Assembly: GCF_002441715.1 (NCBI RefSeq)
Contig: NZ_JXJX01000001.1
Location: 62,001-126,000 of the forward strand
Direction: 5' to 3'
DNA length: 64,000 bases
Source of the DNA: Pseudolactococcus plantarum
GTDB lineage: Bacteria > Bacillota > Bacilli > Lactobacillales > Streptococcaceae
Shown: positions 42,735-52,530 of the stretch, in pieces
Numbering within the stretch: position 1 is the first letter of the stretch
Layout of the letters: each line of letters opens with the position of its first letter
The notes under the pieces: model-generated
Told to the model about the DNA's origin: nothing
Database searches by the model: none
Seen by the model: only the letters and a program-made list of their open reading frames with translations
Program-made: the position numbers and the translations under genes

Positions 42735-44777
42735 TTATTGGAACACAACAACTCTAGATTCGCTCTTATTTCCTTTGATGTCAACATTAAAAATGTGGTA
42801 TAAACTAGCTTGTGCTTTGGTTAAGTCCAAGCTAAATTCTCCTTTGTTGTTTGTGTTTTTTTCTAGAAGGAGCTTTCCTTCTTGGTTTTCAATGACTATT
42901 TTTGTATTAGCTTCTCCTCTACCAGAAATGTTTATTGTGTTACCTTTTTTAGTAATATTAGTAATGTTGACGCCTGTTGGAGGTGTTCTATCAGTATTCA
43001 CTAATTTTACTTCATTAAGAGTCGTGTGAGAGTGGTGTGTTAAATCGTAAAAAGGATTGTGTCCTAATTTAGCACCGATTTTGACTTTGACTGCTTTATT
43101 TTCGCTTGCTGTATATTGTAGTGATTTAGAGGTGGTTTGATCACCTTTTAAGATATCTTCTTTTTTAACAGTGTCTATACCATACAAAACATTTGGATAA
43201 GTGAAGGCAGCATTTGTTTCATTTTTAGCATTAAAGCTTAGTTCATAAGTTTGTCCTGAAATAAGAGGAACATTTTGTCCTACCAGACCATCATTATAAC
43301 TGTCGGCAGTATAGAACCGAATGCCATTATTATATTGTGCTGCGGTTACAACTTGTTTTGTGCCAGATTTTTTCAAGATAAATTCTGAGTAGCTATTTCG
43401 TTCAAGTGGATTTGTTAAAAATCCACTGTTATCGAAGTTAGTACTTGTTTCCCAGTTGGTAAAGTTCGTTGCATTAAATGTAAAAGTAGGGTTTTGTAAT
43501 AAGTTTACATCAGGTGCAACTACTGGCATTTTAGTATTTAAATTATAGACAGTTTTGATAAAGGAACGAACTGTTTCTGTATAGCGTGTATAATCAGTTA
43601 CAAAAGATAACGCGTGTGCTGCTCCTGGGACGCTCAGACGTTCTTTATATCCAATTGCGTTGCCATATAATTTATTTTGTGCAATAGGTGGGATGAAGCT
43701 ATCAGCTTCACCGTGGATAAATAATTTTGGAATACCTGTTTTTGACACACTATCAAAAGGAGAGACATCATATAAATTGAATTTTAAAATAGGTTTAACT
43801 TTTTGTTCATTTAGTTTATCAATCAGTTGTCCTTCTTTTTGATACCAGTCAGTCCAATTTAAAACAGGAATATATTCGAAATACCGTGTTAGTAGATGAA
43901 GGGTATCTCTTAATTGTTGTGCTAGACTATCATAACCACAGTCTTCAATGTATGCTTTGACATTGGGATTTGGTATAGTTTGTGACAACATAGTTGTTGC
44001 AGCACCCATAGAGACACCAGCTAAGATAATATCTCGACTAGGATTTAACTCTGCTTCTTGATTAATCCATTTATTTAAGTCGTCTTTTTCATAATAACCA
44101 AAAGTAATATATTGTCCTTCACTACTATTATGAGAACGGGTATCTGGCAATAAGACATTATACCCTTCATCAGAGTAGAACTTGACCATGTCTAACATCC
44201 CAGTCATGGGAGCGCGGTAGCCATTATGAAGAATGATTGTTTTGTTTGATCCGTTGTCAATATAATTGGCTTGCAATAATATATTTTTTTGAGTTGGTGC
44301 ATCTAATACGGTTAGTGTTCTCTTTGATTTATTTGTTAAAGCATTAAACCAATCAATATAAGTCGTATCTGCGACACCGTTAGATGATAATATATTTGAG
44401 ATCTGATTGAATAATGGATTATCCCTTTTAAATGCAAAATTAAAAGCTAAATCAACGATTGCATTATCAATCAGATCACCAGCTAAAGCTCTATTTTTTA
44501 GATTTGCTTTTTTATTTACATAATCTTCTATACTATCAACAATAATTTGTTCATCTTTAGGGAGCGCTTTTCTATCTGATGCAGATTTTTTGGTAAATGT
44601 ATCTTTTGGAATTGTATCCTCTAGAGTTTTAGATGTTTTTGTCTTTTGTTTGTCGTTAACGACATAAACGCCATCTTTTACCTCAAAGTAATTTGTTGAA
44701 GCTGCTGCAGCAACAGGTATCGCTGATTGACTGATCAGGCAGCCTAATAATAAGCAACTTAATACTGTTTTTTTCAT
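42735..44777 (-). CDS. Secreted alpha/beta hydrolase with C-terminal carbohydrate-binding-like and Ig-like domains
   Basis: A 680-residue exported protein. A signal peptide (MKKTVLSCLLLGCLISQSA...AAAA, residues 1-26) is followed by an N-terminal helical part and an alpha/beta hydrolase fold. The triad is likely Ser256 in GVSMGA, Asp359 in HGEADSF and His388 in GAAHAL. A region at about 415-610 (NLLQNPTFTFNATNFTNWE...) looks like a CBM-type jelly roll, and residues 620-680 are a bacterial Ig-like domain (TPPTGVNITNITKKGNTI...). No LPXTG or lipobox is present, so it is probably released or held by its C-terminal domains. The substrate is unknown; an esterase is likely. Confidence 0.85.
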   Translation of the reverse strand: MKKTVLSCLLLGCLISQSAIPVAAAASTNYFEVKDGVYVVNDKQKTKTSKTLEDTIPKDTFTKKSASDRKALPKDEQIIVDSIEDYVNKKANLKNRALAGDLIDNAIVDLAFNFAFKRDNPLFNQISNILSSNGVADTTYIDWFNALTNKSKRTLTVLDAPTQKNILLQANYIDNGSNKTIILHNGYRAPMTGMLDMVKFYSDEGYNVLLPDTRSHNSSEGQYITFGYYEKDDLNKWINQEAELNPSRDIILAGVSMGAATTMLSQTIPNPNVKAYIEDCGYDSLAQQLRDTLHLLTRYFEYIPVLNWTDWYQKEGQLIDKLNEQKVKPILKFNLYDVSPFDSVSKTGIPKLFIHGEADSFIPPIAQNKLYGNAIGYKERLSVPGAAHALSFVTDYTRYTETVRSFIKTVYNLNTKMPVVAPDVNLLQNPTFTFNATNFTNWETSTNFDNSGFLTNPLERNSYSEFILKKSGTKQVVTAAQYNNGIRFYTADSYNDGLVGQNVPLISGQTYELSFNAKNETNAAFTYPNVLYGIDTVKKEDILKGDQTTSKSLQYTASENKAVKVKIGAKLGHNPFYDLTHHSHTTLNEVKLVNTDRTPPTGVNITNITKKGNTINISGRGEANTKIVIENQEGKLLLEKNTNNKGEFSLDLTKAQASLYHIFNVDIKGNKSESRVVVFQ

Positions 44778-45203
44778 TTTATTCCCCTCTATTCTAACTT
44801 ATGTCCTGCTAAAATCATTTTCTCTCTGATTTACTAACTGATAGCTTACGCGTAACATATTATCTCTGTATAAAATCTCCTCCTTTATCATCTTGATTAC
44901 ATCAACTCTGTTATCTCGCGTCTGAACTTTATTATGGTAATTTGTAAAGTTGACCATAGTATGGGCAAACCCAATAGTTGGCAGATATTGACTAGTTGAA
45001 ATGAGATCGGGATGCTAGTTCCGTTACCTGTTTAAATGGTATCGGTAATAACATATCTAACCTTCGTTAATTAAATGATCTGATTTTATTATATATTAAA
45101 ATGTAAGTAAAATCAAATAATTTGACAATTTAAGCGATGATGTGTTTTGAAAAAAGTTAGCGTTCGAGATGATGCCTGATTTATTGACAGGTTTTCATAA
45201 AAT
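44778..45203. other. Region without a convincing gene
   Basis: This spacer is upstream of the hydrolase gene. On the minus strand a frame runs to a stop at 44799-44801 and includes a strong AAAGGAGGAG, but it has no good start codon and no recognisable family. It is probably a gene remnant or chance. I see no clear promoter with both boxes. Confidence 0.4.
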
Positions 45204-45228
45204 AAAAAAACGATCTTTTATAATCGTT
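45204..45228 (-). terminator. Terminator of the broken GntR gene
   Basis: On the minus strand AACGAT, an 8-base loop, ATCGTT and a T-run. It lies 46 bases beyond the stop of the GntR remnant and supports that a real leftward gene once ended here. Confidence 0.7.
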
Positions 45229-45273
45229 AGTAGGTTCAGGTACATGAAAAACTGTTTGTTTCATTAGGTTTGA

Positions 45274-45640
45274 TTAACTTTGTAGGAAGAATTGTGCGTG
45301 TTTATAGTGATAAAAATTTTTGGTAAAATAAAAAGGTTCGCCGTTATTTGTGTAATAAATTTCTTCCATTATGAGTACGGGAGACCCTTTTTCCACATTT
45401 AAAAAACTAGATATTTCACTATTTGTTTTATTGATGCTAATATATTTATCTGAAAATCCTATCCGTGAGTCATCAAGGAAACTGCCATTATACTTCAGTC
45501 ATGGAGAACTTTTTCGTTTTATTCAAACAAGAAGTTTATTACAGTCGAGTCTTTAGTTTATTTGAAACGTTAGCACAACACGGACCGAGTTAATCAGAGA
45601 TTGAACTGGAAGTTGCCAGCCCAATCTTAACTGTCGTTAC
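45274..45640 (-). pseudogene. Degenerate GntR-family regulator (UTRA effector domain remnant)
   Basis: Leftward translation from about 45482 to the stop at 45274 gives a clean UTRA C-terminus: FLDDSRIGFSDKYISI, then VEKGSPVLIMEEIYYTNNGE and FYFTKNFYHYKHAQF. Upstream of it the frame is broken: KTKKFSMTEV continues in a different frame, and the winged-helix part has several stops. No start codon is intact. It is the remnant of a sugar- or metabolite-sensing repressor with its own terminator still present. Exact 5' end is uncertain. Confidence 0.7.
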
Positions 45641-45703
45641 CAAATTAACAAAAAAATCAAGTACGAATACTTGATTTTAAAAGTCTCTATTTTGGGGGTC
45701 ACA

Positions 45704-46975
45704 CTACTTAACTATTATCTGTTCTTGATGGGGGATGAGCTGCTCTAGTATTAACTTGATAAAATAAATTGTGATTAAAAATACAGCAAAAATCATTGGA
45801 ATAAAAGTTCTGATACCAGAGATATAAATCGTTGGACTTAATGATAATAACATCTTAGTCGCTACACCACCGATCAGTAGTGTGAACACAATTATTCTGT
45901 CTCGATAAGTTGTTAAGACAGTCCATGTCATGAGCATAATACCTATAAATAGCATAAGCATGGCTAAATCAGGAAATGTCGTCGCAATAGAGTGTCCCGT
46001 GGCTGATAAGACATTACCTTTTGTATCTTTAGGGAATGTATCATATATTATTTTTATTTTAGATGCGGGGGTCCAAAGTTGAAGATAAGGCAATACAATG
46101 ATTAAAATAATAGTGCTTAGTCCGATGGTTTGATGAAGTGTTTTTCAAATGATTGAAAAAATTAATATACTGATTAACATTAAGATGAAAAATAAACTAA
46201 CTGACCCATTAAAAAGTAAATCATAGGACATCTTAATAAAGCCCATATCTAATTTTCTTAACAGATTTATAGATTGAAACTCGGGAAATCTGACATTGGT
46301 TTCGACTGCGTTTCGTATGGCATTACCTGGTGATAATTTAGCAGATAAGATGCCACCTATTGATAGGATAAAGAAAGGGACATACTTTAAGACTGATAAT
46401 TTTTGATAAATTTGATAGCCGATTGCTACTGAGAAAATGATAAGTCCCAATAAAGCAAATTGTTCTTGTTGAATCGCAAATAAAAAAGCTAAAAGTTGTA
46501 GGATATAGGTCTTTGTGACTTGCTTAAAGATAAGTAAAACATAGGCCATTAAACACATTGGTACATAGTAGTTTGCCATCGTAGCAATGATACCAGCACC
46601 TTCAAATAACAGATTAATAGGAAAAAAGAATAATGCAAGTATTGCAATGATTATTTTATATTGGTGATATCGGCTATCGTTAAATCCTAGTAATTGAATG
46701 ATGGCGTACATGAATAAAAAACTAAGACAAAACATTAATAAAAGAAACTGTATAGCATGTACGCTAAAATAAGCAGTGATTGCTTCAATTAAAAATCGAC
46801 TACTCCAATTTTTATATCGAAATACGGCAAATGATAAGTAATGATAATTAAAAGATTTAATATCACTTTTAAATTGTAGTGCATCACCTGATCTCAAAGG
46901 TGAACTCATAATATAGATACTCATGAGTAAACTGAACATAAACGGTATGCTATTTTTTTTGATTAATGTCTTCAT
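45704..46975 (-). pseudogene. DUF6056-like polytopic membrane protein, split by an in-frame TGA
   Basis: The first 276 residues (46145-46975) begin MKTLIKKNSIPFMFSLLM and show a motif of the DUF6056 type (FRYKNWSSRFLIEAI) with about eight hydrophobic segments. A TGA at 46145-46147 ends it, but the very same frame continues without further stops (KTLHQTIGLSTIIL...) to 45704. A single TGG-to-TGA change would explain this. The intact protein would have about 423 residues. DUF6056 proteins are polytopic and resemble glycosyltransferase membrane parts; the role is unknown. Confidence 0.75.
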
Positions 46976-47219
46976 TAGCTAAGCAAATATTTCTTTCATT
47001 AGAATAAGATGTATTTTATATTTCAATAATTAATTATATCACATAATAATAAGAAATAAATGAGTGTATGTTAAGGTAGTTGATATTTTTGATAAACCTA
47101 ATCTGTTTGTTCATCGATGTCACGCATAATAGATTAGCTTCCTCATATCAATACAATTATGCTAATGACAGGAGATCAAGTCAGAGTTGAAATGGTACTT
47201 CACTTTATCTTCTAAACAC

Positions 47220-48572
47220 CTATTTATCCTGAAATGTCAGGCTAATCGTGCTCATGATTGCTAATGCTAGGATACCTATCAGCCAGCCAATTGTCATATT
47301 ATCTACTTTAGAAAAATTGACTGATAGAATCAGTCCGCCTATACTCGCACCGATAGCAATCCCCATGTTTTGCAGCATCCTTTGAAGAGAACTAATTTCT
47401 CCTTGGATTGTATTTGGTACAGCGCTAGTGATTAAAGCAATATTTGCTGGTTGAAAACATCCACCACCAACCCCATAGAGTAGCAGAAAAAGTGTCACTA
47501 GATAAGGGGTTAAGAAATGATGACACAAGAATAATAAGAGAAAAGATAGTCCCATCAGTAGTAGACCAAGGCTGACAAATTGTTTACTTTTTGTGCCATT
47601 GTTATGTTTACTGCTGATTCTTGAGAAAATAACAAGACCGATAGGTGTACCAAGGATAAATAGCCCTGCCATACCATAGTTGACACCTAGTATTTTTTCG
47701 AGAAGAAAAGGTGGAAATAAAAAGATGAGTGCGGATGTAAATCCAAAAGTAGTCGTTTGTAATAAGAATAACCCTAAACCAGGACTGTTTTGATAGACGT
47801 TTAGGTTGAGTAATCCTTGATTTTTTTGTTTTTCGATTTTCAGTAACAGAACGAGTAGTATTAGTGCTGTTATGAGTAATAAGCTGCCTACTGCCAGATT
47901 AGTTTGGATGATAGATAGGCCAGAAAGTAACGTGAGGATTGTCCCAGAAATGAATGCAGCACCTAAGCTATCGATTTTTTGACTCTGTCTTGTTTCCTCT
48001 TTGATATGTTTTAATAAATAAGCATTTACCATCAGTGAAACGATGATAATGGGAACATTAATCCAAAAAATCCATCGCCAACTCCCCATAAATAGTAGCA
48101 CTCCGCCAACAGTTGGCCCCAAAACAGGTCCAAGACCTATAGCAATGCCTAAAGTACCTATGGCTGCTTGGAGATGCTTTTTATCGATATGTGTTGTGAT
48201 TAAGGCGATGGCAGTTGCTTGGACTCCAGCTGCACCGATACCTTGAATAATTCTAAAGCATATCAATGCGTTGATATTAGTAGCGTACCCTGCTAATAGA
48301 GAACTGAGACCAAATATCGTCAGACCAAACATCGAGATTTTTAGTTTTCCGATTTGATCACTTAGCACGCCCAGTAGCATAATGACAGCTGCTAATGTCA
48401 TGGTGTAACCCGAGATACTCAGTGTGGTAATCGTAGGTGTCGTGTGAAAATATTTGGTGAGAAAGGGCAAAGCGATAGTCATGATACCAGTATCAAGTGT
48501 GGAGAGAAACATGCCGGTACAAGCTAGAAAAATAATCAGAGAGTTGAAAGAGATGATTTTATTTTTTTGCAT
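47220..48572 (-). CDS. DHA2-family MFS efflux transporter
   Basis: A 450-residue polytopic exporter. Motif A GVLSDQIGKLKI (about 68-79), first-helix acidic motif LDTGIMTIALPFL, and motif C GLGPVLGPTVGG (about 145-156) are clear. GAGGTG precedes the ATG. It is divergent from an ArsR-type regulator gene at 48825 with 252 bases between, so it is probably that regulator's target. It differs strongly from the pump at 33643, so is not a recent duplicate. Nothing else is seen in 46976-47219. Confidence 0.93.
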   Translation of the reverse strand: MQKNKIISFNSLIIFLACTGMFLSTLDTGIMTIALPFLTKYFHTTPTITTLSISGYTMTLAAVIMLLGVLSDQIGKLKISMFGLTIFGLSSLLAGYATNINALICFRIIQGIGAAGVQATAIALITTHIDKKHLQAAIGTLGIAIGLGPVLGPTVGGVLLFMGSWRWIFWINVPIIIVSLMVNAYLLKHIKEETRQSQKIDSLGAAFISGTILTLLSGLSIIQTNLAVGSLLLITALILLVLLLKIEKQKNQGLLNLNVYQNSPGLGLFLLQTTTFGFTSALIFLFPPFLLEKILGVNYGMAGLFILGTPIGLVIFSRISSKHNNGTKSKQFVSLGLLLMGLSFLLLFLCHHFLTPYLVTLFLLLYGVGGGCFQPANIALITSAVPNTIQGEISSLQRMLQNMGIAIGASIGGLILSVNFSKVDNMTIGWLIGILALAIMSTISLTFQDK

Positions 48573-48824
48573 GATTCACCTCTAGACTAATTATCAAACT
48601 GATTAACGCTTCTTTTTGGCCGGTCATCTTGCTCAAGCATGATTTTTGGAGTGACTGTCTCTCTATTTTGCTAAACTGAAAGAGATTTAGTTTGTTGTCT
48701 ACATGTTTTTGATTCATATCTTTATGCCTTACCTATTTATTATATATCTCTAACATACGCTTTTTTAGGGAAAAGCGATATAATAAAAGCAACGATTGCT
48801 CAATTATTCAATCAAGGAGATATG

Positions 48825-49934
48825 ATGTCAATAAAAGTAAACTTCGAGAATTTTACTACACAAAGTGAAGAAACATTAATGCAGAGGGTCCAGTTTGTCT
48901 ACTCACCACTTAATGAACTTTTTCGTTCCTTACATATCCTACTTAATCCAAGACATCATGGGCTACATATGAAATGGATTGTGGATACGCAACAAAAGAT
49001 GACCAAAGCATTATATCAAGAGCTACGTTATTTTCAGCTGTTTTATGAATTAGGCACACCCACTGCTTTTTTGCCTAGTCGTGAGTATGTCATCACTACT
49101 TTAGATAATGAGCTGTTGCTGCTTGAAAAGACACTGCATACTATGTCAGGAAAAGAAGTGGCTAAAATCTTAACTCAAGTGAGTGAAAATAGAGAAAGTC
49201 ACTTTATTCCAGAATTGGCCAAAGGGATAGAATGGGGGGAGTTTCAGTTAGTTGATAGTGAAAACATTATCTCAGATATTTTACAAGATGCACCTAGTGT
49301 TTATAAACGCTTTATGCAATTTTTGACACTATATAAACAGACTATTTTTAATCCGTATTGGGAAGAAAAGCATATTGATAGGGTACTTTTATCAGAAATA
49401 GAAGCCGCTAGCCAAGCGATGCATAATTTTGGCTTTTCAACGTTTATCAATCAACTTCAAATCGAGCGAATCAAGTTTCAAGATAATCAGTTGGTCATCT
49501 TAAAACCATTTGAGGAGCAGATTCGATTTACAAATGCTGATGCCTTACTTTTTGCGCCAAGTTATTTCACTTATCCACATCTTTTTGCTGAGAAGTTTGC
49601 CAAGGGATTGTTTATCACCTATGATTGTCTTAATCGTCAACATAAAAAAATAGATACCGCACAACTTAGTAAAATTTTCTTTGCTTTAAGTGATCCTGTC
49701 AGAATTGATATCGTGTCATATCTCTATGAAGAAAAAAATACGACACAGGCCTTGGCACAGATTTTATCTTATACACCTTCAAATATATCTAAACAACTGA
49801 AACTTTTAAAAATAGCGGGGCTCGTGGTAGGTGAAAAGCAAGGTAAGTTTGTTTTTTATACACCAACTCCCTTGTTAGCAAAAGTACTACCAAGTTTTAA
49901 AGACATGGTATCAACTGAAGCAAGGGATTCGTAA
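48825..49934 (+). CDS. DUF5937-like regulator with C-terminal ArsR-type HTH
   Basis: A 369-residue protein. Residues 1-250 form an all-helical ligand-type region (VYSPLNELFRSLHIL is the typical beginning of this family), and residues 280-360 are an ArsR winged helix: FFALSDPVRIDIVSYLYEE and TPSNISKQLKLLKIAGLV. Two ATG codons are adjacent; 48825 fits AGGAG (48815-48819) better than 48822. It is divergent from a DHA2 pump and probably represses it. Ligand unknown. Confidence 0.88.
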   Translation: MSIKVNFENFTTQSEETLMQRVQFVYSPLNELFRSLHILLNPRHHGLHMKWIVDTQQKMTKALYQELRYFQLFYELGTPTAFLPSREYVITTLDNELLLLEKTLHTMSGKEVAKILTQVSENRESHFIPELAKGIEWGEFQLVDSENIISDILQDAPSVYKRFMQFLTLYKQTIFNPYWEEKHIDRVLLSEIEAASQAMHNFGFSTFINQLQIERIKFQDNQLVILKPFEEQIRFTNADALLFAPSYFTYPHLFAEKFAKGLFITYDCLNRQHKKIDTAQLSKIFFALSDPVRIDIVSYLYEEKNTTQALAQILSYTPSNISKQLKLLKIAGLVVGEKQGKFVFYTPTPLLAKVLPSFKDMVSTEARDS

Positions 49935-50025
49935 TCTTTTGGGAACCATGGTGTTCTTTTTCCTCTAAAATGAAAACGTTTGCGTTTTTAATTTTTTGTG
50001 CTAGTATAGGTTTAGGTGGTTTTTT

Positions 50026-50419
50026 ATGAAAAAGATAAAATTATTCATTTAAGGTATTTTGTCCATAGTGATTTGTCTGACCTTTAAATTAGAGAGCATC
50101 AGCTGATGACCTAATTACGTATGCTGATGAATCTCGTCATGAACAAATGGATAGCGCTACTATTAGATTGAGAACTGGTGGATATATCGCAAAAAATCAT
50201 AGACGGACAAATTATAAGGTGTTAACTAATTGGGCCTTTAGTTATCGCCATGAAGTACGTATACCTTATACTGGGATTTATAATACTTACAAAGTGTACA
50301 GTAGAAAGGTCTCTTATCGTGCAACATATGATTTATATGATAAATATTCAGGGAACTTTATTCGACGTGTCTCCCAAGATATTACAAGTCATGAGAGTAA
50401 GATGGTTCTAGAAACATGA
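50026..50419 (+). pseudogene. Broken gene for a small exported protein
   Basis: ATG 50026 after GGTGG starts MKKIKLFI, hits TAA at 50050, then the same frame continues GILSIVICLTFKLESIS, which completes a signal peptide. The rest (ADDLITYADESRHEQMDS... to KMVLET, stop at 50417-50419) is in another frame, entered near 50100. So one stop and one frameshift separate a leader from a roughly 105-residue basic, Tyr-rich mature protein with no recognised family. An internal ATG at 50147 could still give a 90-residue piece, but without export. Confidence 0.6.
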
Positions 50420-50438
50420 CTAGGAAAAGAGGTTAGCT

Positions 50439-50720
50439 ATGAGTAACTTGACATCTAGTATGCTTTATTTTATTTTTTTGAGTCTTTATTATTATCTACC
50501 TCGAGCAATTTTAGTAAGGACAACAAATGTCATAGATAGTTTGATTAATGCCAGACAAAGCATCGCTTTAGGACTCAGTCTGATTTTTGTTGGGGTATAT
50601 CTCCTACAATACGTCGCGAAACGATTTAAAAAAGTTAACTTGTCTTTACTACTCATGAGTTATTATGGTGTATATGTTATCGGTGCTATTGTCACGTTTA
50701 TTGTGATTGGATTTAAGTGA
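50439..50720 (+). CDS. Small membrane protein of unknown function
   Basis: A 93-residue protein with three hydrophobic segments (about 8-22, 43-58 and 68-90) joined by short basic loops. AAAGAGG is 9 bases before the ATG at 50439. It is 19 bases after the broken exported-protein gene and may have been its operon partner. No family recognised. Confidence 0.65.
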   Translation: MSNLTSSMLYFIFLSLYYYLPRAILVRTTNVIDSLINARQSIALGLSLIFVGVYLLQYVAKRFKKVNLSLLLMSYYGVYVIGAIVTFIVIGFK

Positions 50721-50777
50721 GTGGGTATCTATCAGGGGTGTTTAAATCCTAAATTTAAAAGTTGTTGTCTAGAGGAC

Positions 50778-50805
50778 TTGACTTTTACTGAAAACATGGT
50801 AAACT
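50778..50805 (+). promoter_or_regulatory. rpsU promoter
   Basis: TTGACT (50778-50783), 16 bases, TGG-TAAACT (hexamer 50800-50805, extended). It is 52 bases before the rpsU start. Confidence 0.8.
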
Positions 50806-50856
50806 AGCATGGTATGCTTTTGGCATAACTACGAAACGGAAAAGAGGTGAAATCCT

Positions 50857-51033
50857 ATGTCACAAACAATCGTACGCAAAAACGAATCGCTTGACGACGC
50901 GCTTCGCCGCTTTAAACGTTCAGTTACAAAAGCTGGAACACTTCAAGAAGCTCGTAAACGTGAGCATTACGAAAAACCTTCTGTAAAACGTAAACGTAAA
51001 TCAGAAGCAGCACGTAAACGTAAAAAATTCTAA
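50857..51033 (+). CDS. rpsU: 30S ribosomal protein S21
   Basis: A 58-residue, strongly basic protein of the small ribosomal subunit near the anti-Shine-Dalgarno region. [20 protein letters not shown] and the lysine/arginine-rich tail ([15 protein letters not shown]) identify it. AAAGAGGTG lies about 8 bases before the ATG. It forms a single-gene unit with its own promoter and terminator. Confidence 0.98.
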   Translation: MSQTIVRKNESLDDALRRFKRSVTKAGTLQEARKREHYEKPSVKRKRKSEAARKRKKF

Positions 51034-51046
51034 TGACTAGAATATA

Positions 51047-51075
51047 AAGGTAACCCATTTGGGTTGCCTTTTTTT
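51047..51075 (+). terminator. Terminator after rpsU
   Basis: AAGGTAACCC pairs with GGGTTGCCTT (one G-U), loop ATTT, followed by seven T. Confidence 0.92.
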
Positions 51076-51154
51076 GATGTGAGTTGTTGAAGTAAAAAGC
51101 TGAGTATCAAACAGTCTATACCACTATGATAAGTGCTTAAAACCGTAATAATTC

Positions 51155-51184
51155 TTGTCACGGTTCTTGATTTTGTGATATAAT
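51155..51184 (+). promoter_or_regulatory. pgk promoter
   Basis: TTGTCA (51155-51160), 18 bases, TGA-TATAAT (hexamer 51179-51184, extended). A strong promoter for a glycolytic gene. Confidence 0.8.
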
Positions 51185-51233
51185 GAACCATGTAGTGTTA
51201 TATCATACAAAATTTAATGGAGGCAACACCAAA

Positions 51234-52430
51234 ATGGCTAAACTTACAGTAAAAGACGTTGAGTTAAAAGGAAAAAAAGTACTCGTACGTGTGGACTTTA
51301 ACGTTCCTTTGAAAGATGGCGTGATTACAAACGATAATCGTATCACTGCTGCTCTGCCAACAATTAACTATATCCTTGAACAAGGCGGACGTGCAATTCT
51401 TTTCTCTCACCTTGGACGTGTAAAAGAAGAAGCTGATAAAGCTGGTAAATCACTTGCACCAGTTGCAAAAGCATTGTCTGAAAAACTTGGTAAAGAAGTT
51501 GTATTTACTGGTACAACACGTGGTGCTGAATTAGAAGCTGCAATCGCAGCACTTAAAGACGGTGAAATCTTACTTGTTGAAAATACACGTTTTGAAGACA
51601 TCGATGGTAAAAAAGAATCTAAAAACGATCCTGAACTTGGTAAATACTGGGCTAGTCTTGGCGAAGGTATCTTTGTAAACGACGCTTTTGGTACAGCTCA
51701 CCGTGCACATGCATCAAACGTTGGTATCTCTGCAAACGTTGATAAAGCAGTAGCTGGTTTCTTACTTGAAAACGAAATTGCTTACATCCAAGAAGCAGTT
51801 GAAGCGCCAGAACGTCCATTTGTTGCCATCCTTGGTGGTTCAAAAGTTTCAGATAAAATCGGTGTTATCGAAAACCTTTTATCAAAAGCTGATAAAGTAA
51901 TTATCGGTGGTGGTATGGCTTATACATTCTTGAAAGCACAAGGATACGAAATCGGTACATCACTTGTTGAAGATGACAAACTTGATCTTGCTAAAGAATT
52001 ACTTGAAAAAGCAGCAGGTAAATTAATCTTGCCACTTGACCATAAAGTTGCTAACGCTTTTGCTGGTTATACTGAAGTTAAAGAAACTGCTGATCAAAAC
52101 ATTCCTGAAGGCTTCATGGGTCTTGACGTAGCAAGCAAAACAATTGCTGACTACAACACACAACTTGAAGGTGCTAAAACAGTTGTTTGGAATGGTCCAG
52201 TTGGTGTATTTGAAAACCCTGATTTCCAAGCTGGTACAGTTGGTTTGATGGAAGCTATCGTTAAACAACCAGGTGTTAAATCAATCATCGGTGGTGGTGA
52301 TTCTGCAGCAGCGGCAATCAATCTTGGTTATGCTGATAAATTCTCATGGATCTCTACTGGTGGTGGTGCTTCTATGGAACTTCTTGAAGGTAAAGTATTG
52401 CCAGGTTTGGCTTCACTTACTGAAAAATAA
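51234..52430 (+). CDS. pgk: Phosphoglycerate kinase
   Basis: A 398-residue glycolytic enzyme that makes ATP from 1,3-bisphosphoglycerate. Start set at 51234 ([20 protein letters not shown]), with GGAGG 8 bases upstream; upstream in-frame codons from 51183 overlap the -10. The VRVDFNVPL substrate motif (about 18-26), LFSHLGR (about 59-65), GGSKVSDK and the C-terminal GGGDSAAA nucleotide loop are present. Codons look strongly biased to highly expressed usage (for example CGT, GGT, GAA). Single-gene unit. Confidence 0.98.
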   Translation: MAKLTVKDVELKGKKVLVRVDFNVPLKDGVITNDNRITAALPTINYILEQGGRAILFSHLGRVKEEADKAGKSLAPVAKALSEKLGKEVVFTGTTRGAELEAAIAALKDGEILLVENTRFEDIDGKKESKNDPELGKYWASLGEGIFVNDAFGTAHRAHASNVGISANVDKAVAGFLLENEIAYIQEAVEAPERPFVAILGGSKVSDKIGVIENLLSKADKVIIGGGMAYTFLKAQGYEIGTSLVEDDKLDLAKELLEKAAGKLILPLDHKVANAFAGYTEVKETADQNIPEGFMGLDVASKTIADYNTQLEGAKTVVWNGPVGVFENPDFQAGTVGLMEAIVKQPGVKSIIGGGDSAAAAINLGYADKFSWISTGGGASMELLEGKVLPGLASLTEK

Positions 52431-52436
52431 TCAAAT

Positions 52437-52481
52437 AAAAACTGTTTACGGTCTCAAATTTGAGCTATAAACAGTTTTTTT
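52437..52481 (+). terminator. Terminator after pgk
   Basis: AAAAACTGTTTA pairs with TAAACAGTTTTT; an inner CTCAAA/TTTGAG stem extends it; T-run at the end. Confidence 0.9.
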
Positions 52482-52493
52482 ATATGACATAAT

Positions 52494-52525
52494 AAAAAAA
52501 TTAGGATTTTGGTCCTAATTTTTTT
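52494..52525 (-). terminator. Terminator of the luxS-ECF operon
   Basis: A perfect 13-bp stem (52494-52506 with 52513-52525), loop TTTTGG, with A/T runs on both sides. It ends the leftward operon 6 bases from its stop codon and may also back up the pgk terminator. Confidence 0.88.
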
Positions 52526-52530
52526 GATTG

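Noticed and set aside
44799-45020. Minus-strand open frame with a strong AAAGGAGGAG
   Set aside because: No suitable start codon follows the ribosome-like sequence at normal spacing and the translation matches no family I know; likely a remnant or chance.
45371-45556. Plus-strand 61-codon frame
   Set aside because: It is antisense to the clear UTRA-domain remnant on the minus strand and has no ribosome site.
46145-46147. TGA read as selenocysteine in the DUF6056-like gene
   Set aside because: No SECIS-like hairpin or selenoprotein family is seen; a nonsense mutation is simpler.
48559-48717. Minus-strand 52-codon frame overlapping the start of the DHA2 exporter gene
   Set aside because: Weak ribosome site, overlaps the exporter start in another frame, and no recognisable feature; could be a leader peptide but unsupported.
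50147-50419. Independent 90-residue gene starting at the internal ATG
   Set aside because: It lacks a ribosome site, and a signal peptide in broken frames just upstream indicates a larger damaged gene instead.
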